A stretch of 9,066 bases of DNA from Flavobacteriales bacterium UBA1531 (GCA_002323795.1 DCPZ01000067.1:1-9066); one strand, 5' to 3'; positions 1 through 6,835 are shown, counted from the first letter of the stretch. The notes: a model not told the origin generated them from the letters alone. Translations and numbers: made by a program.

Positions 1-1
1 C

Positions 2-268
2 TGCACGTATGCTGATGCTGGATATAACTGCGCTGGTGAATGCCTGTTCGACTCTGATGGAGACGACATATGCGATTGGATCGAACTTGAAGCCCTCATC
101 GAGGCCTTGACCGCTGGCACTTACTGCGGAGATGGCACCCTTTGGGTCGAAGCAGCTCAAGCTTGTCTTCCAATGGAAATGTGCGTTGGAGATCTCGACG
201 TCGATGGCACTAGAGGAACTGGTGACTTGCTGATATTCCTCGGATTATTTGGCACGGATTGCGAATGA
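2..268 (+). CDS. C-terminus of a secreted Cys-rich protein with dockerin-like tail (partial)
   Basis: The reading frame is open from the left edge to TGA at 266-268, giving 88 residues of a protein whose start lies outside the window. The visible part has nine cysteines and two acidic loops that resemble calcium-binding repeats: DSDGDDICD near residue 17 (thrombospondin type-3 or EF-hand-like) and GDLDVDGTRGTGDLL near residue 63, followed by a hydrophobic stretch and FGTDCE at the end. The second loop resembles half of a dockerin repeat, a kind of ending I associate with large extracellular proteins of Flavobacteriales. Cys pairs and lack of lysine fit an exported protein. No T9SS type A domain (YPNP, final KxxxK) is visible. 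Function of the whole protein cannot be judged from this tail. A strong terminator follows 37 nt after the stop. Confidence 0.8.
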   Translation, partial: CTYADAGYNCAGECLFDSDGDDICDWIELEALIEALTAGTYCGDGTLWVEAAQACLPMEMCVGDLDVDGTRGTGDLLIFLGLFGTDCE

Positions 269-305
269 CTTACTGCAATGCACATGTTTATCAGAACGGA
301 AAAAT

Positions 306-342
306 AAAAACCCTCGCATCTTCAACTGATGCGAGGGTTTTT
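306..342 (+). terminator. Rho-independent terminator after the first gene
   Basis: A perfect 15-bp inverted repeat: AAAAACCCTCGCATC at 306-320, a 7-nt loop TTCAACT, and GATGCGAGGGTTTTT at 328-342. The A and T tracts on both sides mean it could work in either direction, but it sits just downstream of the plus-strand stop at 268 and no minus-strand gene reads into it directly. The stem sequence is largely shared with the terminator at 1364-1400. Confidence 0.88.
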
Positions 343-648
343 AAATAGCCCTTCGAGGTCGACACGAGTTACTCGTTAGACATCCACTTTATCATTGATT
401 TTAGCTTGTTGTCCAAACAGACAACATCCCTCTTCACGGATTCTTGCCGTTCTAGCCCTTGAACCAAACATTCATTTTCGTCCAGAAAACATGACGATTT
501 TGAGGGCCGATAGATAGCCTCAATTGAATCACATTAAAAACTTAAATCAGCTGCTTAAAACTCATAGAAAGCCAGCAGCAGCGCATCTGGATCCAAAAGA
601 AACCTTCCCCATCCTTAACCTCGGTCATGGTTGGGGTATGAGCACAAA
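343..648. other. Non-coding stretch between two terminators
   Basis: No convincing gene on either strand; short open frames here lack recognisable protein features and plausible starts. Two small hairpins are visible: ACGAGT/ACTCGT at 364-376 around a single T, too tight to form fully as RNA, and TGTTGTC/GACAACA at 407-426 with a 6-nt loop. Neither has a T-tract, so they do not look like terminators. No tRNA or other structured RNA was recognised. Confidence 0.5.
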
Positions 649-672
649 AAAAAGACTCCGAAGAGTCTTTTT
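649..672 (-). terminator. Rho-independent terminator of the NTF2-like lipoprotein gene
   Basis: Read on the minus strand this is a 10-bp perfect stem AAAAAGACTC / GAGTCTTTTT closing a TTCG loop. The loop is flanked by C and G, the very stable C(UUCG)G tetraloop, and the stem runs into a tract of eight T. On the plus strand the loop would be CGAA, without that special stability, so the orientation points to the minus-strand gene ending at 782, about 110 nt upstream in that direction. Confidence 0.87.
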
Positions 673-781
673 AAGATTACCCATGTGGCACTTTCAAATG
701 TTCAGAAGTGTCCGGCCTATCAGCGCCTTTCAAATCGTTATTGTTTTCGTTATTCAGCCAAATGGTGTGTGATGTTGGGAA

Positions 782-1324
782 TTAACTGCCCTCAGTCGCT
801 TCAGTCGCCTGCATCATTTGCTCCATAATTTCTGGGTTCTCTGCGAGGAGTGCATTGAACGTGGCAGTCCAATCGGCATAATGAGCAAGATTTGTCATTT
901 CACCGGCCTCATTAAATTCCATACTTCCGTAAGTCATCAATTGTTGAGTGGCTTCGCCCATTTTCATTTCCCACTTACCATAATACCTCACGCTGCCGTC
1001 TACCTCGAAGTTGACCGAGTCAACACCCGGTAAATAAACCGCTTCCTGGAGATTCATTTTTAATAAAGACGTGAGCATTCCATATTGTTCCACAGCCTCT
1101 TCTTTGCCCCGATCAACCTCATTGAAACCTGTACCTACATCAACAAAATCTGCGGCGTAAATGGAAGGATCAATTTCACCCTGCTGAAAACCTGCAAACA
1201 TGGCTTCTAAGGTTGCCTTGTTCTTTTCATAAACAGACATGTCGGCTTCAGGACACTCTACGGTGTTCTCATTGCAGCCCACGAGAAGCATTAGAACTGC
1301 GATTGGAAGAAATAAATTTTTCAT
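782..1324 (-). CDS. Lipoprotein with NTF2/SnoaL-like domain
   Basis: A 180-residue protein. The N-terminus MKNLFLPIAVLMLLVGC is a lipoprotein signal peptide with lipobox LVGC and modified Cys17. The mature part begins with polar residues and then shows the pattern of a small SnoaL/NTF2-like alpha+beta barrel: helix near residues 31-48 (YEKNKATLEAMFAGF), IYAADFVDVG near 55-64, a GKEEAVEQY segment near 73-81, and beta strands FEVDGSVRYYGKWEM, MTYGSMEFNEAGEMTNL up to residue 145. In this family that order is common in proteins related to ketosteroid isomerase and polyketide cyclases, but many lipoprotein members have no known reaction, so no substrate is assigned. I chose ATG at 1324 over an upstream TTG at 1345 because it gives the cleaner signal peptide and follows a run of ten A. 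It has its own terminator (649-672) and is separated from the upstream gene by another (1364-1400), so it is probably transcribed alone. Confidence 0.82.
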   Translation of the reverse strand: MKNLFLPIAVLMLLVGCNENTVECPEADMSVYEKNKATLEAMFAGFQQGEIDPSIYAADFVDVGTGFNEVDRGKEEAVEQYGMLTSLLKMNLQEAVYLPGVDSVNFEVDGSVRYYGKWEMKMGEATQQLMTYGSMEFNEAGEMTNLAHYADWTATFNALLAENPEIMEQMMQATEATEGS

Positions 1325-1350
1325 TTTTTTTTTTAATTGGCGCAATGATA
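1325..1350 (-). promoter_or_regulatory. Possible promoter -7 box and A-tract leader
   Basis: Between the terminator at 1364-1400 and the lipoprotein start there is little room, yet the gene should need its own promoter. TATCATTG on the minus strand (1350-1343) matches the Bacteroidota -7 box TAnnTTTG at all but one defined position. A TTTG lies 12 nt further upstream, closer than the usual -33 spacing, so this is a weak call. The leader ends in ten A directly before ATG; A-rich leaders are usual in this phylum in place of Shine-Dalgarno sites. Confidence 0.3.
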
Positions 1351-1363
1351 CAGCCTTTAACGC

Positions 1364-1400
1364 AAAAATCCCCGCACCTTTTAAAGATGCGAGGATTTTG
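1364..1400 (-). terminator. Rho-independent terminator of the fasciclin-protein gene
   Basis: A 14-nt inverted repeat (1365-1378 with 1386-1399) around a 7-nt loop. Two positions are C/A mismatches on the plus strand but become G-U pairs in minus-strand RNA, so the hairpin is complete only in that direction. The RNA stem ends in ATTTTTG. It starts 14 nt after the stop of the minus-strand gene at 1415. It shares the 11-mer CCTCGCATCTT with the terminator at 306-342. Confidence 0.85.
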
Positions 1401-1414
1401 AAATTAGTAATCGT

Positions 1415-3694
1415 TCAATCAATCACCACACGTAGCGTCTTAGCAGCAGTATTTTCCCCAATCATTTGAAGCAGGTACAGCCCTGAAGGGATGCCGGATA
1501 CATTCATTTGAGAATCCTCTGTTCCTTTGAACTCTCTCACCGCTTGACCCGAGAGATTCATCAGATTCGCCTTCCAAACCACATTTGGTTCAAGTCCGCT
1601 GATCGCCAACCATTCGGTCACTGGATTCGGATAGACCGTTGCTTCTATCAAAGCGTCATTGAACTCACTTACAGCGTTGACTGAGCCACTCTCACCGCCG
1701 TCGATAACTGTGATGATAAAGCCTTCGACAAACCCGTCCAGCAAGCCCAACGAATCTACTGAGATTGATTCGCAGTAGGTGTCTGAGCATCCCGCTGCAT
1801 CATCCGTTACCGTCAAACACAGGTTGTAAGGACCGTCTGTGATGTACTGCCAAGATGTGAACGGCTCGTCGCTGGTTCCTTCGTCTCCGAAATCCCAAGC
1901 ATAGCTTGCATTGATGTTGTAGTCGTAAATGGTGATGTTCACAGCGCCAGCAATGGGAGTACCATTCGGTGTGGTGGCTTGAGCGACATCGAACGTCGCA
2001 TTACATTGAGCATCGTCACCTTCAGCACAGGCTGCGATACCTTCAACACTTTGTGGTGCTTCGAATTCAGAGGATTGATCCACGAGCAATTCGCCGCTTG
2101 GTCCAAAGGCTAAATAGCCGCAGGCTTCTGCATTGATCACAGGCTCCATTACCGCAAAGCCAATCTCACCTGTGTTTACAGGCACAAAAGCTTTCCCTTG
2201 CCAGAAGGTTGACCAGCTCGGGGAGTATGTACCGAAAGGACCGAAATCGATGGTGGCGTAGCTGCCATATTCGTACGAGAAGACTTCAAGAGCTCCGCCA
2301 AACCATCCTTCTTGGGATTCATCAACGAAAAGGATTTCCACGTATCCACATGAAAAGTCGGTGTCGCAAGGCTTCAAACCAAATACGCTTCCAGCTCCAA
2401 AGTTCGTGTCGTCTTCCGTTTCAAACAGCACATTGCCATTCTCATCCACGACTTGATACGACGGCCATCCGGATCCGTTCGTATCCGTGAAGAGGACATC
2501 GATTACGGAACCTTCGTTTGCAGCGAACGAAAATGTGCTCGTGCCTAGTTCTTCAGGAAAACCATCAAAATCCGCATCTGTAGCCAATTCATTGTTCGTT
2601 TCAGAAGTAATCATCGTGCCGTCGACGTATACGTCTACGGTAGATCCCCCCCAATCTTCATACGCATCTGCGTTGAACAGGTTGATGGTCCATGTTCCAC
2701 AGGTTCCCTCCACCACAGGGATGTCCAAAGGCAACACTTCGGCCAGAGAATGCACCACACCATTGTAGGCTAAGATGTCAACGACTTCAATCGCCGCTCC
2801 TGAAGCTGTTGCTCCAGCGTCTCCGAGACCGATTTCGATGGTTTCTCCATTCAAAGTGGTCAAGACCTGACCGTCAGTCAAATCGCTGCTCTCGTATACG
2901 CCGACAACAATGTGTCGTTCAACGAACTCGTCCACGTTTTGTGAATTGATGAAGGCTGTTGCATCTGAATAGCCCATGGACAAAGCAAACGCATTCACTG
3001 CATCATCAGAGGGAGCAAACACGGTATAAGGACCTGGAAGTGGATCCCCATTGTTGTCATCTTCGGCCTCCAATGCCTGAGCGCTCAAGTAGTCAAACAA
3101 ATAAGCATTGATGATTCCAGAAGTGAACGCCGTGTGCGCTTCACTTTGGGCAATCGCCGTGACGACAGTGGCCTCAGGATAACCACTTGGAGCCATTGTT
3201 TTGTCGATCACGTGAATGACACCGTTGTCTGCTATGATGTCGGTTTGAAGCACATTGGCATCGTTGATCATGACGCCTGCTCCCACAGAGACACTGAGGC
3301 TTTGGCCTTGCAGCGTAGGCAGTGACATGCCATCGGCCAGATCAGCTGCCATGTATGTGCCTGGTACGATGTGGTAATTCAATGCGGTAGGCAAGTCCGA
3401 AAAGCCAGCCAAGTCCCATTGGTTCAGATTCATCAAAGCCATGACTTCTTCCACCGCGTCTTGGTTTGGTACAAAAACGGTGTAATTGTTGTCTTCGTCG
3501 CTTAGCTGTTCGAGGTTGAAGCCTTGCAGGACATAACCTGAGTTGAAGCAACACGGTTCAGGGACAGAGTCGCTGCTGTACATGATGCCATTCATGGCAT
3601 CATCCAAAGTATAAGCCCATTGCGCATTGGCGCCTTGTCCTAAGGTGAAGGCTAGGCAAATTGCTATACCCGTTTTGAGAAGATTTGTAATCAT
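1415..3694 (-). CDS. Secreted double-fasciclin protein with PKD-like domain and T9SS sorting domain
   Basis: A 759-residue exported protein. Residues 1-24 are a Sec signal peptide ending GANA before Gln25. FAS1 domain 1 spans about 28-168 (YTVFVPNQDAV at 71, NYHIVPGTY at 106, NGVIHVIDKTMAP at 157). FAS1 domain 2 spans about 176-323 (YTVFAPSDDAVNAF at 223, RHIVVGVYESSDL at 260, NGVVHSLAEVLPL at 311). Two related beta modules follow: 332-443 (DWGGSTVDVYVDG, NGSGWPSYQVVDENG) and 449-530 (GWFGGALEVF). A PKD-like domain lies near 564-646 (YAWDFGDEG at 598). Residues 685-759 form a T9SS type A sorting domain, with YPNP at 688 and SGIPSGLYLLQM at 733. FAS1 domains are known in adhesion and cell-cell contact; here the protein is probably released or anchored on the surface through T9SS, with the C-terminal domain removed. 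The ATG at 3694 is preceded by AATATCCTTAA, without a Shine-Dalgarno site. It lies 115 nt downstream of the anti-sigma/barrel gene on the same strand. Confidence 0.88.
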   Translation of the reverse strand: MITNLLKTGIAICLAFTLGQGANAQWAYTLDDAMNGIMYSSDSVPEPCCFNSGYVLQGFNLEQLSDEDNNYTVFVPNQDAVEEVMALMNLNQWDLAGFSDLPTALNYHIVPGTYMAADLADGMSLPTLQGQSLSVSVGAGVMINDANVLQTDIIADNGVIHVIDKTMAPSGYPEATVVTAIAQSEAHTAFTSGIINAYLFDYLSAQALEAEDDNNGDPLPGPYTVFAPSDDAVNAFALSMGYSDATAFINSQNVDEFVERHIVVGVYESSDLTDGQVLTTLNGETIEIGLGDAGATASGAAIEVVDILAYNGVVHSLAEVLPLDIPVVEGTCGTWTINLFNADAYEDWGGSTVDVYVDGTMITSETNNELATDADFDGFPEELGTSTFSFAANEGSVIDVLFTDTNGSGWPSYQVVDENGNVLFETEDDTNFGAGSVFGLKPCDTDFSCGYVEILFVDESQEGWFGGALEVFSYEYGSYATIDFGPFGTYSPSWSTFWQGKAFVPVNTGEIGFAVMEPVINAEACGYLAFGPSGELLVDQSSEFEAPQSVEGIAACAEGDDAQCNATFDVAQATTPNGTPIAGAVNITIYDYNINASYAWDFGDEGTSDEPFTSWQYITDGPYNLCLTVTDDAAGCSDTYCESISVDSLGLLDGFVEGFIITVIDGGESGSVNAVSEFNDALIEATVYPNPVTEWLAISGLEPNVVWKANLMNLSGQAVREFKGTEDSQMNVSGIPSGLYLLQMIGENTAAKTLRVVID

Positions 3695-3809
3695 TTAAGG
3701 ATATTTTTACTGCCCTGTGTTACCACTCGCATCTGTATTTCGTGACGGAAAATTCAAAATGCGACCATATTGAGGTATGAAATGAACGATATCTAGTATG
3801 GATGGTAGC

Positions 3810-5324
3810 TTAATTGACAGATGAAGCACGGGAAAGTTCAAAGAAACGCGTGACACCTGCAGCGATTTGCAGCGTTCTAAGCTGCCCATCCCACTGCCTG
3901 AGTCCCGGAACATTCGATTGCTCACTACCGGCACTGCCTAGCGTTTGAAATCCCAAGGCCACCGAAGCGTCCAACCTCCATTCGGGTTGGAATTGAAATC
4001 CTACGTACAGCCGTGTAAACGGAGACCATGCGATCCGAGAATGCGGCAAGTTGCCTTCATCAAACGCAACCACATTGAGAACCTCTGCATTCATAGCATC
4101 TTCATCCGTGAATGAGTGGCCGCGTGCTCCGGTGCGAAGAAGCAGTTGCCCTCCGAGTCCACCTCCCAGCGTCCACCTTGCAATCAACCATTCCTTGCGC
4201 CACTCAAATGGAATGACCAAGGCATTGACGTGATTGTAATTGCGAAAGTGACGATGATGAGAGGCCGTTGCCAACACAGGTCCTGTCTCCATAGCCAATG
4301 TATCCCCTGATATGGGATCCACATCAATTGAAATAAGACCAGTAGGATCCACGAATTCAGTTTGCCAAGTCTGCTCAAATTCCAAACGCTGTGCATAATC
4401 CAACCAGCCTAAGCCTAACGACCATTGCTGATTTTTGAAGTTGAAATCCACCGCAATTCCCCCTCCTGCACTTGATCCCGCATGGAAATAATCACTGAAC
4501 GTTCCGAGTTCATCGCTAGTGTACTGAAAATCGCTCAACGTCAAGCCTCCAAATGCTCGAATGCCGAATCTTCTCGAAACCGATATTTCTTGAGTGGCGT
4601 AGTCGTTTAGCATCGCTTCGACAGGCTCATTGCTCTTCGGAAACCGAAGATTTATAGGTCTCATCGGTGGGATCCCTCTGCCCTCAATGGAACCATTGGA
4701 TTCTGTTAATTCTACTAACGCGCCTTCAAACTGGAGTGTTTCTTCAGCATTTTCATCGTTTTCGTTGTTTTCGTCTAATCCCACCTTAGTCTCTGTGCGT
4801 CGTTCATCCGAGAGTGACGAAGGTGACGAGCTCCGTGATTGGCCATCCACATCTGCTAAATCTTCCTGAAGCTGCTCGTTTTCCCTGGAGACAGTCATCG
4901 GCTCAGATGGCGAGGCTGGCTGTGAATCGAACACGCTAGCCGTTGACAAGCGATCCCCCGACACGGATTCATCTCCAATCGACTCCCGCTTAGCAGCCAG
5001 CCCCAATCCTTCATTGTCCGCCAACTGAGTATGCTCCGGCACTACTTCCGAAACTTCCTCCGAAACCTCTTCCAATTCCTTCTCGGATTCTTTCTCAGAG
5101 TCCACATTCAAGCCAACGCCAATGCCGACAACAACGAACAACGCAGCAACTCCAAATGCAGTTCGATTCATCCCAGTCGAATTTCCAGGCGCAGAGGCGT
5201 TTTCGGTGGCAGGTTGACTCAAACCGGCCTGAATGTTATTCCAGAGTTCCTCATCCAATGAAGGATTCGCATCTGCCTTGGAACTGCCTAATTTGGCTCT
5301 CAATATATCTTCAATCCATTTCAT
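3810..5324 (-). CDS. Putative trans-envelope anti-sigma factor fused to an outer-membrane beta-barrel
   Basis: A 504-residue protein with four visible parts. Residues 1-54 are polar, begin MKWIEDILRAKL and contain LDEELWNNIQAGL, the kind of short N-terminus seen in proteins encoded after ECF sigma genes in Bacteroidota. Residues 55-72 form one membrane helix with Arg54 before it and acidic residues after it, predicting an N-terminus in the cytoplasm. Residues 73 to about 245 are a very acidic, Ser/Glu-rich low-complexity linker (ESEKELEEVSEEVSEV). Residues about 250-496 alternate polar and aromatic/hydrophobic residues with Gly turns, as in the PorT/OMP_b-brl type outer-membrane barrel, the last strand being QIAAGVTRFFEL. 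There is no cleavable signal peptide, so the helix probably acts as signal anchor. Its start overlaps the sigma gene by 14 nt, pointing to coupled translation. I infer that it binds and restrains the neighbouring sigma factor. The N-terminus does not show a clear zinc-binding anti-sigma motif, so this rests on position and topology. Confidence 0.78.
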   Translation of the reverse strand: MKWIEDILRAKLGSSKADANPSLDEELWNNIQAGLSQPATENASAPGNSTGMNRTAFGVAALFVVVGIGVGLNVDSEKESEKELEEVSEEVSEVVPEHTQLADNEGLGLAAKRESIGDESVSGDRLSTASVFDSQPASPSEPMTVSRENEQLQEDLADVDGQSRSSSPSSLSDERRTETKVGLDENNENDENAEETLQFEGALVELTESNGSIEGRGIPPMRPINLRFPKSNEPVEAMLNDYATQEISVSRRFGIRAFGGLTLSDFQYTSDELGTFSDYFHAGSSAGGGIAVDFNFKNQQWSLGLGWLDYAQRLEFEQTWQTEFVDPTGLISIDVDPISGDTLAMETGPVLATASHHRHFRNYNHVNALVIPFEWRKEWLIARWTLGGGLGGQLLLRTGARGHSFTDEDAMNAEVLNVVAFDEGNLPHSRIAWSPFTRLYVGFQFQPEWRLDASVALGFQTLGSAGSEQSNVPGLRQWDGQLRTLQIAAGVTRFFELSRASSVN

Positions 5325-5964
5325 AGTCGGAACTTTTTTTGAGGATCATTTCATTTCCTTCAACATCAAATCTGGAAACAATCCATTGTTTCGCCCTCGA
5401 GAGCCGCTTTCTCGAGGTAACGGCCTTAATGTCGAGCAGCACTGCAATCTCGTCATGTGAATACCCATCAACAGCATAGAGCAGAAGCACTTCATATTGA
5501 TCTTTTGGCAATGCCTTCAAACGCTGCAGCAGTGCCTCTTCATCCAGCAGTCGCAAGACCTCCGGCTCTTCGGACAATGTGTGACTGACATCAAAGAGGG
5601 ACTTTCTTTTGGAATCCTTCTTTCCTTGAGTGATCGCTGTATTCACAGCGATTTTAGTTGCCCACGTCTGTACCTTGCCCTTCCTTTCATCGAATTGATG
5701 CAGATTGCGAAAGATGCGAATGAATGCTTCTTGCAATATGTCTTGCACATCCGTCTCCGACCAGATATACCTTCTAACCGCACTTTTCAGACTTGGCAAC
5801 AAATGATTGAACAGAGCACGCTGAGCAGTAGGAAGCCCATCCAGACATTCCTGAACCAGGGACAAACATGGATCAACCTCGATCAGGTCGTCATCCCTCA
5901 TCCCATCGGTGATTGTCTCCATCGCTGAATCCGATACCGATCTTGTTTCACGGGCAATCCACAT
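5311..5964 (-). CDS. ECF-type RNA polymerase sigma factor
   Basis: A 217-residue sigma-70 family protein of the extracytoplasmic-function group. Region 2 covers about residues 45-112: SETDVQDILQEAFIRIFRNL (69-88), FDERKGKVQTWATKIAVNTA (91-110), the core- and -10-binding part. Region 4 covers about 145-197: LPKDQYEVLLLYAVDGYSHDEIAVLLDI (152-179) and SRKRLSRAKQWI, a helix-turn-helix for the -35 element. Regions 1 and 3 are absent, as usual for ECF factors. The 3' end overlaps the anti-sigma/barrel gene by 14 nt (…GAA ATG GAT TGA). The first ATG (5964) lies inside the upstream lipoprotein gene, a 17-nt overlap; in-frame ATGs at 5922 and 5901 are alternatives, and the 20 or so residues before them do not resemble the family, so the true start may be one of these. 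It presumably drives its own operon and surface genes, which is inference. Confidence 0.92.
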   Translation of the reverse strand: MWIARETRSVSDSAMETITDGMRDDDLIEVDPCLSLVQECLDGLPTAQRALFNHLLPSLKSAVRRYIWSETDVQDILQEAFIRIFRNLHQFDERKGKVQTWATKIAVNTAITQGKKDSKRKSLFDVSHTLSEEPEVLRLLDEEALLQRLKALPKDQYEVLLLYAVDGYSHDEIAVLLDIKAVTSRKRLSRAKQWIVSRFDVEGNEMILKKSSDYEMD

Positions 5965-6457
5965 GGAGTTCTACAATTGCACCTTCTACGGATGAGGCGT
6001 TGGAATATGACTCCACGACGTCAGCAACTCCAATATCAGAACAAGGGAAATAAGCAGCCAACGAAAACGCTGTTGTTCCCTCCGGGAGGTAATACGAAAC
6101 GCTGGCCCCTGCAGGAGGAACAACAACATAGGTCGGGCCTGCCAAAAATGGCGGGTCGCTTTCTACAGTAACCACAATCTCTGTGGCCATGTCATTGATG
6201 AGTTCCATCGCAATCAAATCTGCCGAATCCGAATTGATGCATTCACACTCAGCTGAAACCATGCCTGCTTCACCATCGAGCCCGCATGCATCTCCCACGT
6301 CGAGCATCAAATTTGGACAGTCTACTGCTGCAATCACTTCAGGGCTGGGAGCTTCAACTTCAGTTGTTATGACGTCAAACGTCTCTTTTTCGCAAGCCAC
6401 AAAGCACACTGCGCTCAAAAAAAGCAAGCCTACCGAAAGAAATGGAAATGTGCGCAT
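5948..6457 (-). CDS. Small lipoprotein heading the sigma operon
   Basis: A 169-residue protein. Residues 1-21 form a lipoprotein signal peptide ending FVA before Cys22. The mature start CEKETFD has charged residues right after Cys, as in the surface-export signals described for Bacteroidota lipoproteins, so exposure on the cell surface is possible. Residues 47-73 hold a small Cys motif, CPNLMLDVGDACGLDGEAG then ECEC, resembling the DCPxLxxxIGDACDDGD...C.C motif common in secreted proteins of this group. The remainder (about 85-169) looks all-beta: IVVTVESDPPF, TYVVVPPAGASVSYYLP, AIVELHV. I do not recognise a named family and assign no reaction. ATG at 6457 follows AAAGACATCAA. The 3' end overlaps the longest version of the sigma gene by 17 nt, so the two are likely co-transcribed. 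A role as modulator of the sigma/anti-sigma pair is only a guess from position. Confidence 0.78.
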   Translation of the reverse strand: MRTFPFLSVGLLFLSAVCFVACEKETFDVITTEVEAPSPEVIAAVDCPNLMLDVGDACGLDGEAGMVSAECECINSDSADLIAMELINDMATEIVVTVESDPPFLAGPTYVVVPPAGASVSYYLPEGTTAFSLAAYFPCSDIGVADVVESYSNASSVEGAIVELHVDCP

Positions 6458-6555
6458 TTGATGTCTTTACTTTAGATTCAGCTAAAATGTGACAATGAGC
6501 CGGAACTTTTTTAACTATACCCATGCAACACTCCACACGTTTTACACCCACCCGG

Positions 6556-6563
6556 CAAATGTA
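6556..6563 (-). promoter_or_regulatory. Candidate -7 box (TACATTTG) upstream of the sigma operon
   Basis: The minus strand reads TACATTTG, a full match to the Bacteroidota TAnnTTTG consensus, about 100 nt before the ATG at 6457. No well-spaced TTTG -33 element is visible upstream (the nearest, TTTTG, is only 7 nt away). An autoregulated ECF promoter would have an unknown motif and could not be recognised here. Confidence 0.35.
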
Positions 6564-6818
6564 ACAATGCCAAAACTCTCGCGTCACTCGGCTAAGAAAG
6601 ATGAGTGCTAACGTCGCCACCAACGATCACAAGAGCGAATGACTTCAGGGGTGTATTCATTGTTCCGCCAGTAGTGTCAACGGGTTAAAATACCCCGTCA
6701 ATCAAAAGTGCATAAAAATAATTTATTTCGTTGATGCGAAGTATCTGGCCAAGTGGGAGGCGTCAGAGAAGGTAAACACCAGGCATTAACACGCCCCCGA
6801 CCTATCATTCCCGTTTCT

Positions 6819-6835
6819 AAAAAAGAGGCAGCCCC
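6819..6835 (-). terminator. Weak candidate terminator after the esterase gene
   Basis: On the minus strand, GGGG-CTG-CCTC is followed directly by six T, about 8 nt after the esterase stop codon. The stem is only four pairs including a G-U pair, with a 3-nt loop, so it is much weaker than the other terminators in the window. Transcripts may read on into the gap. Confidence 0.25.

Noticed and set aside
524..828. Two plus-strand open frames in the first intergenic region
   Set aside because: Both run through the terminator hairpin at 649-672 and show no protein-like composition.
3724..3734. CTCGCATCTG before the adhesin gene, resembling the terminator stems
   Set aside because: The matching arm is missing, so no hairpin forms; the match is short enough to be chance.
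3707..3934. Minus-strand open frame of 75 codons across the barrel 3' end and the following gap
   Set aside because: It overlaps the end of the barrel domain in another frame, with no signal or domain of its own.
5497..5928. Plus-strand open frame of 143 codons
   Set aside because: It is antisense to the sigma factor, whose regions 2 and 4 are unmistakable.
6676..6697. Imperfect hairpin CGGGTTA/TACCCCG as a terminator or operator
   Set aside because: The stem has a mismatch, the loop is only three bases and there is no T-tract on either strand.
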